A stretch of DNA of 64,000 nt from Pseudoteredinibacter isoporae_A (GTDB taxonomy: Bacteria; Pseudomonadota; Gammaproteobacteria; Pseudomonadales; Cellvibrionaceae): positions 62,001 through 126,000 of the forward strand of contig NZ_BAABWJ010000006.1 in assembly GCF_040372805.1 (NCBI RefSeq), read 5' to 3'. Below the pieces are notes generated by a model. That model worked only from the letters and a program-made list of their open reading frames with translations. It was not told the origin of the DNA and did no database searches. This document shows positions 8,868 through 17,082 of this stretch, piece after piece; positions within the stretch are counted from its first letter, which is position 1; every line of letters starts with the position of its first letter. The position numbers and the translations under genes were made by a program.

Positions 8868-9155
8868 AGGCGACAACATGGGGGAATTGAAAACACCAAA
8901 ATGATCTTAGGAGTACCTAATCAGTTCTCGTAGAATTTCAAACAACCTATGGCCTTCCTCAATCACCTAGTTAGCTCGACATGGTAATTACAATATAAAT
9001 ATTCGATCACAGAGTGCGGCTATCAACTGTATGCACCGGCCCAATTTGCTCGCCCTGCTGGCAGGAACTGATCACCCAATCCAGCTAACACTGCCCGCCT
9101 TGCTGTTAGAAGTGATCACATCGACTACAACTGGATATCCTGCATAGTCTGCAAA
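8868..9155. other. Intergenic region between convergent adhesin and RHS-partner genes
   Basis: No convincing ORF. The region is AT-rich at its left end and holds a 29-base imperfect direct repeat (9047-9119). I found no clear hairpin terminator for either converging gene. Confidence 0.6.
9047..9119. repeat. Imperfect direct repeat, two copies
   Basis: Copy 1 (9047-9075) and copy 2 (9092-9119) both read TGCYCGCC-YTGCTG and end in TGATCAC, with a 45-base period and one single-base gap. By eye about 24 of 29 positions agree. It lies just beyond the 3' end of the small membrane gene that partners the RHS protein. Confidence 0.5.
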
Positions 9156-9599
9156 CTACTTATCTTTCAGTTTATTAAAGCCGAAATATCTATATACGGC
9201 ATATACAAGAGTTACACTAATAAAGATGGCACTTCCTCCTCCCAGATATGAATCATTAATCTTAAAAAGGTCGAAAATGTCTTCAAGACCAACACCAGAA
9301 GCTTGATATGAGCCTATATATATAATCGACAGAGCTAAGGCCACCATAGACGTAGCCAGTATTATTAAATAGCTTCCATTTAATTTCACAATCCCAGCTG
9401 CTAACATGAAAACAAATTGCAAAGGCAATTGATAAGACAATAATCTAAACCAAATCCCCCCAGCCCCTACTGCTATGGCGTCAAATACTGAAAATTTAGT
9501 AGTAAAAATCGTATGCAATGTATATATAGCGGTGAACATTAGTAATTCCAACACTACAAATAACATCGTAAATAAAAACATGTCCTGAATTTTTTTCAT
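9156..9599 (-). CDS. Small 4-TM membrane protein, putative immunity partner of the RHS protein
   Basis: A 147-residue protein beginning MKKIQDMFLFTM, with predicted membrane segments near residues 6-30, 48-68, 74-95 and 118-138 and a positively charged tail KLKDK. I do not recognise the family. Its ATG at 9599 is one base after the RHS stop codon. A second in-frame ATG at 9611 would overlap the RHS gene, so translation is very likely coupled, and neither start has a good ribosome-binding site. Composition is strikingly AT-rich (three 60-base lines I counted gave 25-37% GC). Position, size and composition are those expected of an immunity protein for a polymorphic toxin, here probably acting in the inner membrane. 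That role is inference. Confidence 0.75.
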   Translation of the reverse strand: MKKIQDMFLFTMLFVVLELLMFTAIYTLHTIFTTKFSVFDAIAVGAGGIWFRLLSYQLPLQFVFMLAAGIVKLNGSYLIILATSMVALALSIIYIGSYQASGVGLEDIFDLFKINDSYLGGGSAIFISVTLVYAVYRYFGFNKLKDK

Positions 9600-9600
9600 A

Positions 9601-12600
9601 TTAGTAACCATGACGAGCAATTGACATCATTGATTGTCCAAGAACAATCCGGTGAGAGGTATCCCAGAAATTAAAGTTCTCGTTGAATTGTGACTCAACG
9701 TATTCCACTCCTGCTTGCATATCTCTTGGCATAAAAAGTCTTGGAAAGCCATCAACAAATGAAGCACTAATCGGTACTAAAATTGAGCTTGGGATGGCAA
9801 TTGTCGTAGGATCGCCGTTAACTGCATATTTTTCAATATTATACGACTGTATTTGTATCTGCTCACTTTGAACTAGTAAATTATCAAGGTTTTGCCCTCG
9901 CTGCGTAATTTCTCCTGACATTAGTTTGTCGAATAGCCCCCTATTATGCTCAAGTAATGCAACACCTAATCCATTCAAATACTTTCCAGCATCTGGGGTG
10001 AGCATCCATTCTCGGCTTGCAAAATAGTCATTCAACTTAGCAGCAACTCCAAACCAAACCACGTCGATTCCAGCCTTATCCAGTAATTTCTGCATTTCCC
10101 CATATATTTCTGCGCGTTCTGAAAATGTTGCCCCCTCTAAATTCAAAGGACTATCAGTATTAGCCTCATTACATTCTCCCGAATTCCAACAGTCTAATGC
10201 ATCCTCCTCATCTGGAGTCAAGGCACCCACACCCCAAATAGGGTCACCTGCTTCCTCTCCAGGTTCACATATTCCTACTCTCAATATGCAGAACCAGAAA
10301 GACTTATCATCGCCAGTTAAAGTTAGATCTTCTCCTAAAAGATTTGGGTCTTCATCGGCAGTATACCCAGTAGGATCTGTATATCTCAGTGGATTATTAA
10401 AGGCATACGTGTAACGATTGTAGTTACGCCCATTATCTGGCTCTGCAGTGACAGGGTCAGGACTCATCATTTTACCCAGCTCGGCCGAATAAACCCGCCC
10501 ATTCATATGAATAATGTCCACACCTGACAGGTGTTCATGGCCGGTGTAGCCGCGATCGAAGTTGTCGAAGCTTGTTGGAGCTTGATAAGTACTGGCCCAA
10601 TCGGTGGCACTGCGTCGTTTACCCCAAGCGTCGTAGCTTACTTCACCTAGAGCACTGCCATCGCTTTCTTTACTGATAGTCGTGATCGATCCTAAATGAT
10701 CACGGTGCAGGTATTCATGATCTGTACTGGGTGTGCCCCCTGTTTTCTCACGACGCATCATCACTACTCGACCGTTCGCCCGAACTAGGTGGCGATACTC
10801 TGTCGAGCTACCCTGAGCAATAACTTCAAAGTTACCGCCGACATAATGAACGACTCGATCCGCTTGACCGGTTTCTTGATAAAGCTGGCGATAACGCGCG
10901 CGGTTAGGTCCGTAACTGAACTCATAACGATGGCTACCTTCGGTTAAGGTCAGTGGCTTGTTGTAGCTGCTCCAAGTTGCGCCGGGCATATTGTCGCCGG
11001 CAAAGAAGTTGCCATTGTCATCGTAGCTGTAATTGGCGGCCACGCCATTCAAAACGGTATCAATCACCGCATTGGCACGGGTGGCGCTGTAACCGTAGCT
11101 GCCGATGTCAGATTTCAAGGTGATGTTATCGGCTTCGTCAAAGCCGTAATCCACTTTGGTTTGACCAGCAACTTGAGCACTGGTTAAACGATCCAAATTA
11201 TCGTAGGTAAAGGCTTCGCTCAAATTGCGCGTAACATCCTGGCGTTGGGTCATATTGCCCAGATTGTCATAGGCGTAGTTAAAATGTTGTAAGGCGTTAT
11301 TGTCCGCTTTTACGGTTTGCTGCGAAGTGACTCGCAAACTGTTGGCCGCATAGGTTTGGGTTAAGGTACTGCCATCCCCCATCCATTGCTCGGTTAAGCG
11401 CCCTGCCGCATCCGTATTGACCAGCTGGTAATACACCTCGGTATCGGCATCGTTCGTGACACGCTCCAGGAAGCCCAAATCATTGTATTGATAACGCGCT
11501 TTCCACCCCGTCGGACTCCCCGGAGTCGCCGGATACGTTATGGTTTCCAGATTACCTTCATTGTCGTAACTCATTCCCTCGGTGTAACTCACACTTTGGA
11601 TCTGAGTCGTGGTTGAGGTTAAGCGACCAAACTGACCGGCCGCGTACGCGTATTGACGACTGAAACCCGTCATGCTTTCGCGATGCAGTTTACCCAGGCC
11701 CATATTGCCATTGGCGGTATTGTCATATTCCCATGTGGTTGTGCCTTCGGGTTCATAGCGATGGGTCATACGCCCCAAAAGGTCATAAGCAAATTGCACG
11801 CTTTGACTGGCGGCCCACATTTTGGGACTCACTTCTTTAACACGTTGACCCAAGGCATTGTATTCGTAGCTGTAGACGCCATGACTTGGATCGTCTTGCT
11901 GAGTCATACGCCCCAAACGATCGTATTGATACAGCACAGAGAATTGCTTGCTCAGCCCCACCGCGCTGCGCACACGAGTACGCTGTCCCGCGGCGTTATA
12001 GCTGAAGTCAGTTTTAGTACCCGCTTTATCAACAGACTCAATCAACCAACCATTGGCATTCGTTTTGGCCACTTGGCGGCGATTGGCATTGTCTTTCACG
12101 CCCGCTTCAAAACCATCGTAATCAAACGTGGTATCCGAAACATTATCCGCCGCATCGACCGAACTGATTCGATGATACGCATCGTAGTGCGTGGTATTCC
12201 ACACCGGAGTATCACCATCGAAGTATGCTTCTGACACTCGATATTGGCGACCATAGGCATCGTATTGTGTATCTTGATTCACGTAGCGGCCGTCGAAGCT
12301 TTGGGTGCGGACACGCACTGGGCGACCGAGCATGTCGTAGAAGGTTCGTACGGCGGGTTTGCCTGTGGGGATGACTTCGGTGTAGTATTTTGCATTGTTG
12401 TTTTGGCCGGTGGTGTCGCGACGCATAGCGTACTGAACAGTATTCCCATCGGGCAATACTGTTCCCGTAGCGGAACCGTAATTGTCAAAAGAGAAAGTTT
12501 GAGCGAGGCCATTAACGTCTTGTTGAGAAGTTAAGAACCCTTCTCGAGACCAAGTGTATGAGGTCTTATGCCCCACAGCATTATGTACAGATTTAGGTTG

Positions 12601-15600
12601 CAATCCCCAGCTATGATACTCAGTAAGGTTGGATCTCGTTGTAATGCCAGGCCCGGAAATCTCGACTTTAATCGGACGCCCCTTGCTGTTGTATTCAAAA
12701 CGCTGAGTCAACTCCAGAGGCGCGCCTGAATTAGGCTCCTGATAGCGGTGATGCACTAATCCATTCGCATAGTAATCAAAGCTGGTTGTACGAGTGAGCG
12801 CAATATCAAATACACCACCTTGACCAAACTGTACCTGCTCTTGGTCCAGCTGAGCCAAGCGCCAAGTGCTGGCATTAACGGTAAAGTTACGCTGCTTTTG
12901 TGTATTAAACGTCACTCCAGTTTCATGATCATTGAGCTCAGCGTTCGAAAGAGTTACGTTGCCGTAGGTATCAACAGTATTGTTAACAATACGTGTACTG
13001 AGCAAACGGCCATCTTCCGGATCGTATTTTTGGCTCGTTGAACTGCTCACATACGGAAATACTGGACCGCTACCAATCGTGCCCTGAGTAGCGTACGTGT
13101 ACTGAGTACGAGATAAAAGACGAGCACTGGCAATATGTTCTTTCTCAATTTCAACTGGACGACCAATTGTAGGAAAAACCTGAGAATAATGTGTTTTTGT
13201 TGTAATACCCGTTTGAGAGTTACTGACCGTAATTTTCTCAAAACCCAAGTCCCCTCTAGCATCAACACTCAGTTTTCGGCCTTGATAATGATAAGTCTTA
13301 GTCCACTCGCCACCCATACCATTCGGTTGTTTCAAAGTATGTACTACTGTTCGGCCACCCGTTACATCTTTCATCGGCAAGGCTGATCCAGAACTTGCAG
13401 TATGTACAACACTATTCGCAATAGAGTCATAGCTAAACTCCGAATACGCACCTACACTATTCGTGATCTTGCTAACCTTATTAGCATCTACAGTTTTATT
13501 GATTTGGAGTAACATCCTGCCGATTTCCCCATAGGTGTATATCGGGACATTTCTGAAATAACCGGTTTTACAATGATTCGCTAATGAAATCACATGATCC
13601 GACTTACCGTCGTTATTAAAATCTAAAATCTGGCGATGGAAATTGTGCCCTTTTGTCGCATCGCCACTCGCAATACCATTCAGTATGCTGAATGACCCAC
13701 CAGCCGATTGTCCATACGGAGGAGATAATACAGACACTCCGCCACTTACTTTATATTTATCACTATTGTGCGCGGCCTGTGCATTAATGTGTTGGAGTAA
13801 TTCATAGTGGAAACTTGAGCTATCTAAATAGCCATCTCCATTCACATCGGGAATAAGTCCGGCATTGGTATAAAAATGATCATAAGATTCAAACCCGGAG
13901 CCATCATTAATACGGTAATGCCAACCTGTTTGGCCATTGAGTTCTTTATATTCCAACCGATCAGGCAACCCATCCTTGTTAACATCCATATACGATGCAT
14001 TCGGAGATTGCTCGTAAGGATAGTTGTTTGAGTTATTACTCCAATTTTGAGCACTCGAAAAAATAGAGCCATTGTTGATGTGAAACGCCAAACTCCCCGA
14101 GACAATATCTATTAATCCATCACTGTTAACATCAACCCAAGACCTGCCCTTGTCATAGTATCCGTTCACACCCGCGGCCCATTTGGTTGCCACTGAAAAA
14201 TCACTGCCTGTATTGAGGCGAACATAGACATCGAACCATGCAAAATCCAGATTTTGTCCACCCTGATTGCGTCTAGTGCTGTACCGATAGATAGACACAA
14301 AATCGAGACGCCCATCACTATTGACGTCTCTCAAACTATGCTCTGAATCCAATGGAGCCGTTGTGTATGTCTGATTTCCCCACACCGTTTCAGCAGGATC
14401 AGTGGGAGATAAACCCCAATTTTGAGTAGAAAAACCCGTACCAGTTGATAGTGAGACTTCTATATTGCCAGAAACATCCTCATCAACATTGACAATGTCG
14501 GTTTTACCGTCGTTGTCGATGTCACCAAACAGCAGCTCCTCGACATCATTTGCAGCGTCACTGGACCAAGTTTCTACAGTATCACGGCTACTGAGCCAGA
14601 GCTTCGGACTAAGTATGGATGATGCATCAAAAGTAAATGAGCTTTGCGGCTCAAAGAACAGGTAATCCACTCGGCCATCGCCATCAAAATCATGCCAACG
14701 CGGGTAGTCCTGCATTTCTTTCGGGCAAGAGCGCGAGCCATCGGCAGGAATAGGTTCAAAGGGAACGTTTAAGAACTGGGGATCAGCAGTCAATGCGCCA
14801 TTTCCAGCCCATTCGATATTAAGTGTCTCTGGGCACCCCCCCTTCCCACATTTTTTGATAGAAGTTAGCTGATCCACAGGAGATGGGTTTTTATAACGAA
14901 AGTAAAGTGTAGAAACTTTATCGTTGCGAACATAAACCTCAGCACTTTGAATTCTCTTAAAAGAAAAGGTTTTCCTGAACCCGCCTTGCCTCCCAGTGCG
15001 CCAAGATCCCTCACTTTTAAACTCAACTCTGTAACTATCATTGAAAGAGTTGTTATGCCCAAAAATAATTTTCCTAATTTGGTAAGAACTGTAATTCGCA
15101 GATCGGTCATACTGGTATTTATACATATTACCTGATCGATCTTCGACTTTACCTAAAGCCCAGGTGACTACGAGATTCCGTTGCCAAACTTCGATCTTTG
15201 ATGTCTCAACTCCATAATGCTTAATAAGGCCTGATTTCGTTTCAACTTTAAATGACAAAGGCCCACTTTCGCTTTGTCCCTGTGAGGTAATTCGAGCAAA
15301 TCGGTCGTTTTCAGTTCGGTACTCCGTTCCATTTGCTCCGTAAGTACCTTGGATAGCAATTAGGCGTTGGCCATTCAAACAAAATCTATCATCACTGTCG
15401 TATCCAATAGTTCCAACTTCGCCGTCATGCAGCATTGTTTTGGAACAACGCTCAATTTTGTCGTCAATGCCTCGAATCGACCAGCCTTGTCCCAAGAGCC
15501 CTTCTTTTGCATTACTGTTGTAATAGATACTCAGATTTGGGCGTAATGCTCCGATATGCTCAGGGATTTCAAAGGGGATTTCGTAGACAGCGGCACCAAG

Positions 15601-15789
15601 GTGATCAACGCGGGCCTGTCCACCCAGTTCGCCTCGATAGTAACCACCCAAATTCGATTCCAAGGTGATATTAGGCAAACTCAACCCAGGCGGGGTGGCC
15701 GTTTGAGCGGCTAGGCTTTGTTGAGCGGTAAATAAGACGATTTGCGAAAACAGAAATAACGCGATAGGAGAGCGCAGCAATGAATGCAT
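9601..15789 (-). CDS. Secreted SpvB/RHS-repeat protein with polymorphic C-terminal domain
   Basis: This 2062-residue protein starts at the ATG at 15789, where AAGGAA lies 7 bases upstream and a Sec signal peptide follows immediately (hydrophobic ALFLFSQIVLF, probable cleavage after SLAA). The longer frame to 15864 lacks these. Residues about 40-330 resemble the SpvB/TcdB N-terminal region (LGAAVYEIPFEIPEHIG). About 350-750 holds seven FG-GAP/VCBS-like motifs such as DFDGDGRVD and DVNSDGRLD, which form a propeller. About 850-1720 is the YD/RHS repeat shell. The RHS-associated core (TIGR03696-like) includes YLHRDHLGS, MNGRVYSAELG and NRYTYAFNNPLRYTDPTGY. The last 253 residues after DPTGY (DNA 9604-10362) are unlike any toxin domain I know. 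The shell is expected to encapsulate this C-terminal tip. No T6SS VgrG or PAAR domain is visible; export by Sec is implied. Confidence 0.9.
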   Translation of the reverse strand: MHSLLRSPIALFLFSQIVLFTAQQSLAAQTATPPGLSLPNITLESNLGGYYRGELGGQARVDHLGAAVYEIPFEIPEHIGALRPNLSIYYNSNAKEGLLGQGWSIRGIDDKIERCSKTMLHDGEVGTIGYDSDDRFCLNGQRLIAIQGTYGANGTEYRTENDRFARITSQGQSESGPLSFKVETKSGLIKHYGVETSKIEVWQRNLVVTWALGKVEDRSGNMYKYQYDRSANYSSYQIRKIIFGHNNSFNDSYRVEFKSEGSWRTGRQGGFRKTFSFKRIQSAEVYVRNDKVSTLYFRYKNPSPVDQLTSIKKCGKGGCPETLNIEWAGNGALTADPQFLNVPFEPIPADGSRSCPKEMQDYPRWHDFDGDGRVDYLFFEPQSSFTFDASSILSPKLWLSSRDTVETWSSDAANDVEELLFGDIDNDGKTDIVNVDEDVSGNIEVSLSTGTGFSTQNWGLSPTDPAETVWGNQTYTTAPLDSEHSLRDVNSDGRLDFVSIYRYSTRRNQGGQNLDFAWFDVYVRLNTGSDFSVATKWAAGVNGYYDKGRSWVDVNSDGLIDIVSGSLAFHINNGSIFSSAQNWSNNSNNYPYEQSPNASYMDVNKDGLPDRLEYKELNGQTGWHYRINDGSGFESYDHFYTNAGLIPDVNGDGYLDSSSFHYELLQHINAQAAHNSDKYKVSGGVSVLSPPYGQSAGGSFSILNGIASGDATKGHNFHRQILDFNNDGKSDHVISLANHCKTGYFRNVPIYTYGEIGRMLLQINKTVDANKVSKITNSVGAYSEFSYDSIANSVVHTASSGSALPMKDVTGGRTVVHTLKQPNGMGGEWTKTYHYQGRKLSVDARGDLGFEKITVSNSQTGITTKTHYSQVFPTIGRPVEIEKEHIASARLLSRTQYTYATQGTIGSGPVFPYVSSSTSQKYDPEDGRLLSTRIVNNTVDTYGNVTLSNAELNDHETGVTFNTQKQRNFTVNASTWRLAQLDQEQVQFGQGGVFDIALTRTTSFDYYANGLVHHRYQEPNSGAPLELTQRFEYNSKGRPIKVEISGPGITTRSNLTEYHSWGLQPKSVHNAVGHKTSYTWSREGFLTSQQDVNGLAQTFSFDNYGSATGTVLPDGNTVQYAMRRDTTGQNNNAKYYTEVIPTGKPAVRTFYDMLGRPVRVRTQSFDGRYVNQDTQYDAYGRQYRVSEAYFDGDTPVWNTTHYDAYHRISSVDAADNVSDTTFDYDGFEAGVKDNANRRQVAKTNANGWLIESVDKAGTKTDFSYNAAGQRTRVRSAVGLSKQFSVLYQYDRLGRMTQQDDPSHGVYSYEYNALGQRVKEVSPKMWAASQSVQFAYDLLGRMTHRYEPEGTTTWEYDNTANGNMGLGKLHRESMTGFSRQYAYAAGQFGRLTSTTTQIQSVSYTEGMSYDNEGNLETITYPATPGSPTGWKARYQYNDLGFLERVTNDADTEVYYQLVNTDAAGRLTEQWMGDGSTLTQTYAANSLRVTSQQTVKADNNALQHFNYAYDNLGNMTQRQDVTRNLSEAFTYDNLDRLTSAQVAGQTKVDYGFDEADNITLKSDIGSYGYSATRANAVIDTVLNGVAANYSYDDNGNFFAGDNMPGATWSSYNKPLTLTEGSHRYEFSYGPNRARYRQLYQETGQADRVVHYVGGNFEVIAQGSSTEYRHLVRANGRVVMMRREKTGGTPSTDHEYLHRDHLGSITTISKESDGSALGEVSYDAWGKRRSATDWASTYQAPTSFDNFDRGYTGHEHLSGVDIIHMNGRVYSAELGKMMSPDPVTAEPDNGRNYNRYTYAFNNPLRYTDPTGYTADEDPNLLGEDLTLTGDDKSFWFCILRVGICEPGEEAGDPIWGVGALTPDEEDALDCWNSGECNEANTDSPLNLEGATFSERAEIYGEMQKLLDKAGIDVVWFGVAAKLNDYFASREWMLTPDAGKYLNGLGVALLEHNRGLFDKLMSGEITQRGQNLDNLLVQSEQIQIQSYNIEKYAVNGDPTTIAIPSSILVPISASFVDGFPRLFMPRDMQAGVEYVESQFNENFNFWDTSHRIVLGQSMMSIARHGY

Positions 15790-15970
15790 CTTCGTTCCTT
15801 GAAATGACCACAGGGAGTTAGGGTTTATGTTCCGAGAGAAACGATAAACTGTAAGTTTAGACAAATCAATCCAAACCCATCACAAAAAACCGCCCAACCC
15901 AACAAGAACAGCTCAAAAATCAAACAACATTAGGATATAGAAACATTAAAACACCCATTTGTAGTAGCTT

Positions 15971-16003
15971 TGTCCTAGGCGAGAATATGTCCTAGGCGAG
16001 AAT
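15971..16003. repeat. Perfect 16-base direct repeat in tandem
   Basis: TGTCCTAGGCGAGAAT occurs at 15971-15986 and again at 15988-16003, one base apart (17-base period). Each copy contains the palindrome CCTAGG. It is upstream of both divergent genes and could be a paired protein-binding site or a replication-slippage duplication. Confidence 0.75.
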
Positions 16004-16104
16004 CTGGAGTAATCACCTCAATTAGGCCCATTTACCCTCTCACCTCATTTCTCTCAAAATCAGGCACCTCACATATACAAAAAAGAAATAAGCTTATTCC
16101 AAAA

Positions 16105-16133
16105 TTGACATAAGGTCATGCCCCCCCTATCCT
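16105..16133 (+). promoter_or_regulatory. Sigma-70 promoter for the hydrolase-SulP pair
   Basis: A perfect TTGACA (16105-16110), exactly 17 bases of spacer, and TATCCT (16128-16133). Transcription would start near 16140, giving a leader of about 30 bases before the ATG at 16170. Confidence 0.7.
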
Positions 16134-16169
16134 AGCCCAACTTCTAATCACACTCTGGGATGTATCAGC

Positions 16170-17042
16170 ATGTCTTCTAGCCTTCCGGTGGCGGATGTTC
16201 GCGGTTTCTTCGATCCTGAGACATATACCATTAGCTATCTCATCAAAGACCCGACAAGCTCGGCCTGTGCAATTGTGGATTCAGTCTTGGATTACGATCC
16301 CGCGTCCGGGCGAACATCTACGCATAATGCTGATCGCTTGGTGGACTTGATTAACAACGAAGGTCTGCAGTTGCAGTGGCTGCTGGAAACCCATGTGCAC
16401 GCCGATCACCTTTCCGCCGCGCCTTATATCCAACAGAAGCTGGGCGGGAAGATCGCCATTGGGGAACACATTACACAGGTGCAAAGTGTCTTTGGGGATT
16501 TGTTCCATGCGGAAACCGAGTTCGCTCGGGATGGCCGTCAGTTCGACCAATTATTTCGAGATGGCGATGAATTTACGATTGGCGGACTGAAAACAAAGGT
16601 CATTCATACCCCAGGCCACACTCCCGCCTGTATCAGCTACTTGGTCGAAGATGCGTTGTTTGTGGGCGACACCCTCTTCATGCCGGATTACGGCACTGCT
16701 CGCTGTGACTTTCCCGGCGGGAACGCACGCATTTTGTATCAGTCCATTCAAAAGTTATTGAGCCTGCCAGATCACATTCGGGTTTTCTTATGCCACGACT
16801 ATTTACCCGAAGGCCGAGAGGAATATCAATGGCAAAGCACAATTGCTGAACAACGTAAGAATATTCACGTGGCTGATGTCGGTGAATCTGAATTTGTCGC
16901 GATGCGCCAACACCGTGATGCGCAACTCACGATGCCTCGCCTAATCTTACCTTCGGTGCAAATCAATATGCGGGCGGGTCACAAACCTCCAGCAGAATCC
17001 AATGGAACTCGATATTTAAAAATTCCCTTGGACGTACTTTAA
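16170..17042 (+). CDS. Metallo-beta-lactamase-fold persulfide dioxygenase-like hydrolase
   Basis: A 290-residue cytosolic protein with the MBL-fold metal motif THVHADH (His75, His77, Asp79, His80). The family-typical TPGHTPACISYLV, VGDTLFMPDYGTARCDFPGG and LCHDY segments follow. This pattern, especially GTARCDFPGG, is that of the ETHE1/Blh group, in which a mononuclear iron oxidises glutathione persulfide to sulfite and glutathione. Other MBL members include glyoxalase II, but the GTxRxDF motif favours persulfide dioxygenase. A SulP permease starts 40 bases downstream in the same direction, which would fit export or import of a sulfur oxyanion. The gene has a strong promoter of its own. Confidence 0.82.
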   Translation: MSSSLPVADVRGFFDPETYTISYLIKDPTSSACAIVDSVLDYDPASGRTSTHNADRLVDLINNEGLQLQWLLETHVHADHLSAAPYIQQKLGGKIAIGEHITQVQSVFGDLFHAETEFARDGRQFDQLFRDGDEFTIGGLKTKVIHTPGHTPACISYLVEDALFVGDTLFMPDYGTARCDFPGGNARILYQSIQKLLSLPDHIRVFLCHDYLPEGREEYQWQSTIAEQRKNIHVADVGESEFVAMRQHRDAQLTMPRLILPSVQINMRAGHKPPAESNGTRYLKIPLDVL

Positions 17043-17082
17043 AACCGTAGCCCGTTCCGGTACGAAATAATCGAGAAAGGCC

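Larger units (their letters stand above)
15790..16169. other. Divergent intergenic region between the RHS gene and the hydrolase gene
   Basis: No ORF is supported. The RHS-proximal half is AT-rich and contains a 16-base tandem repeat at 15971-16003. The hydrolase-proximal end carries a strong sigma-70 promoter at 16105-16133. I could not place a convincing promoter for the RHS gene. Confidence 0.6.

Noticed and set aside
11653..12234. 193-residue plus-strand frame opposite the RHS shell
   Set aside because: Antisense of periodic YD repeats; no ribosome-binding site, and the coding strand has full RHS signatures.
15790..15864. Longer N-terminus for the RHS protein
   Set aside because: It would bury the Sec signal peptide; the ATG at 15789 has AAGGAA and starts directly with the signal.
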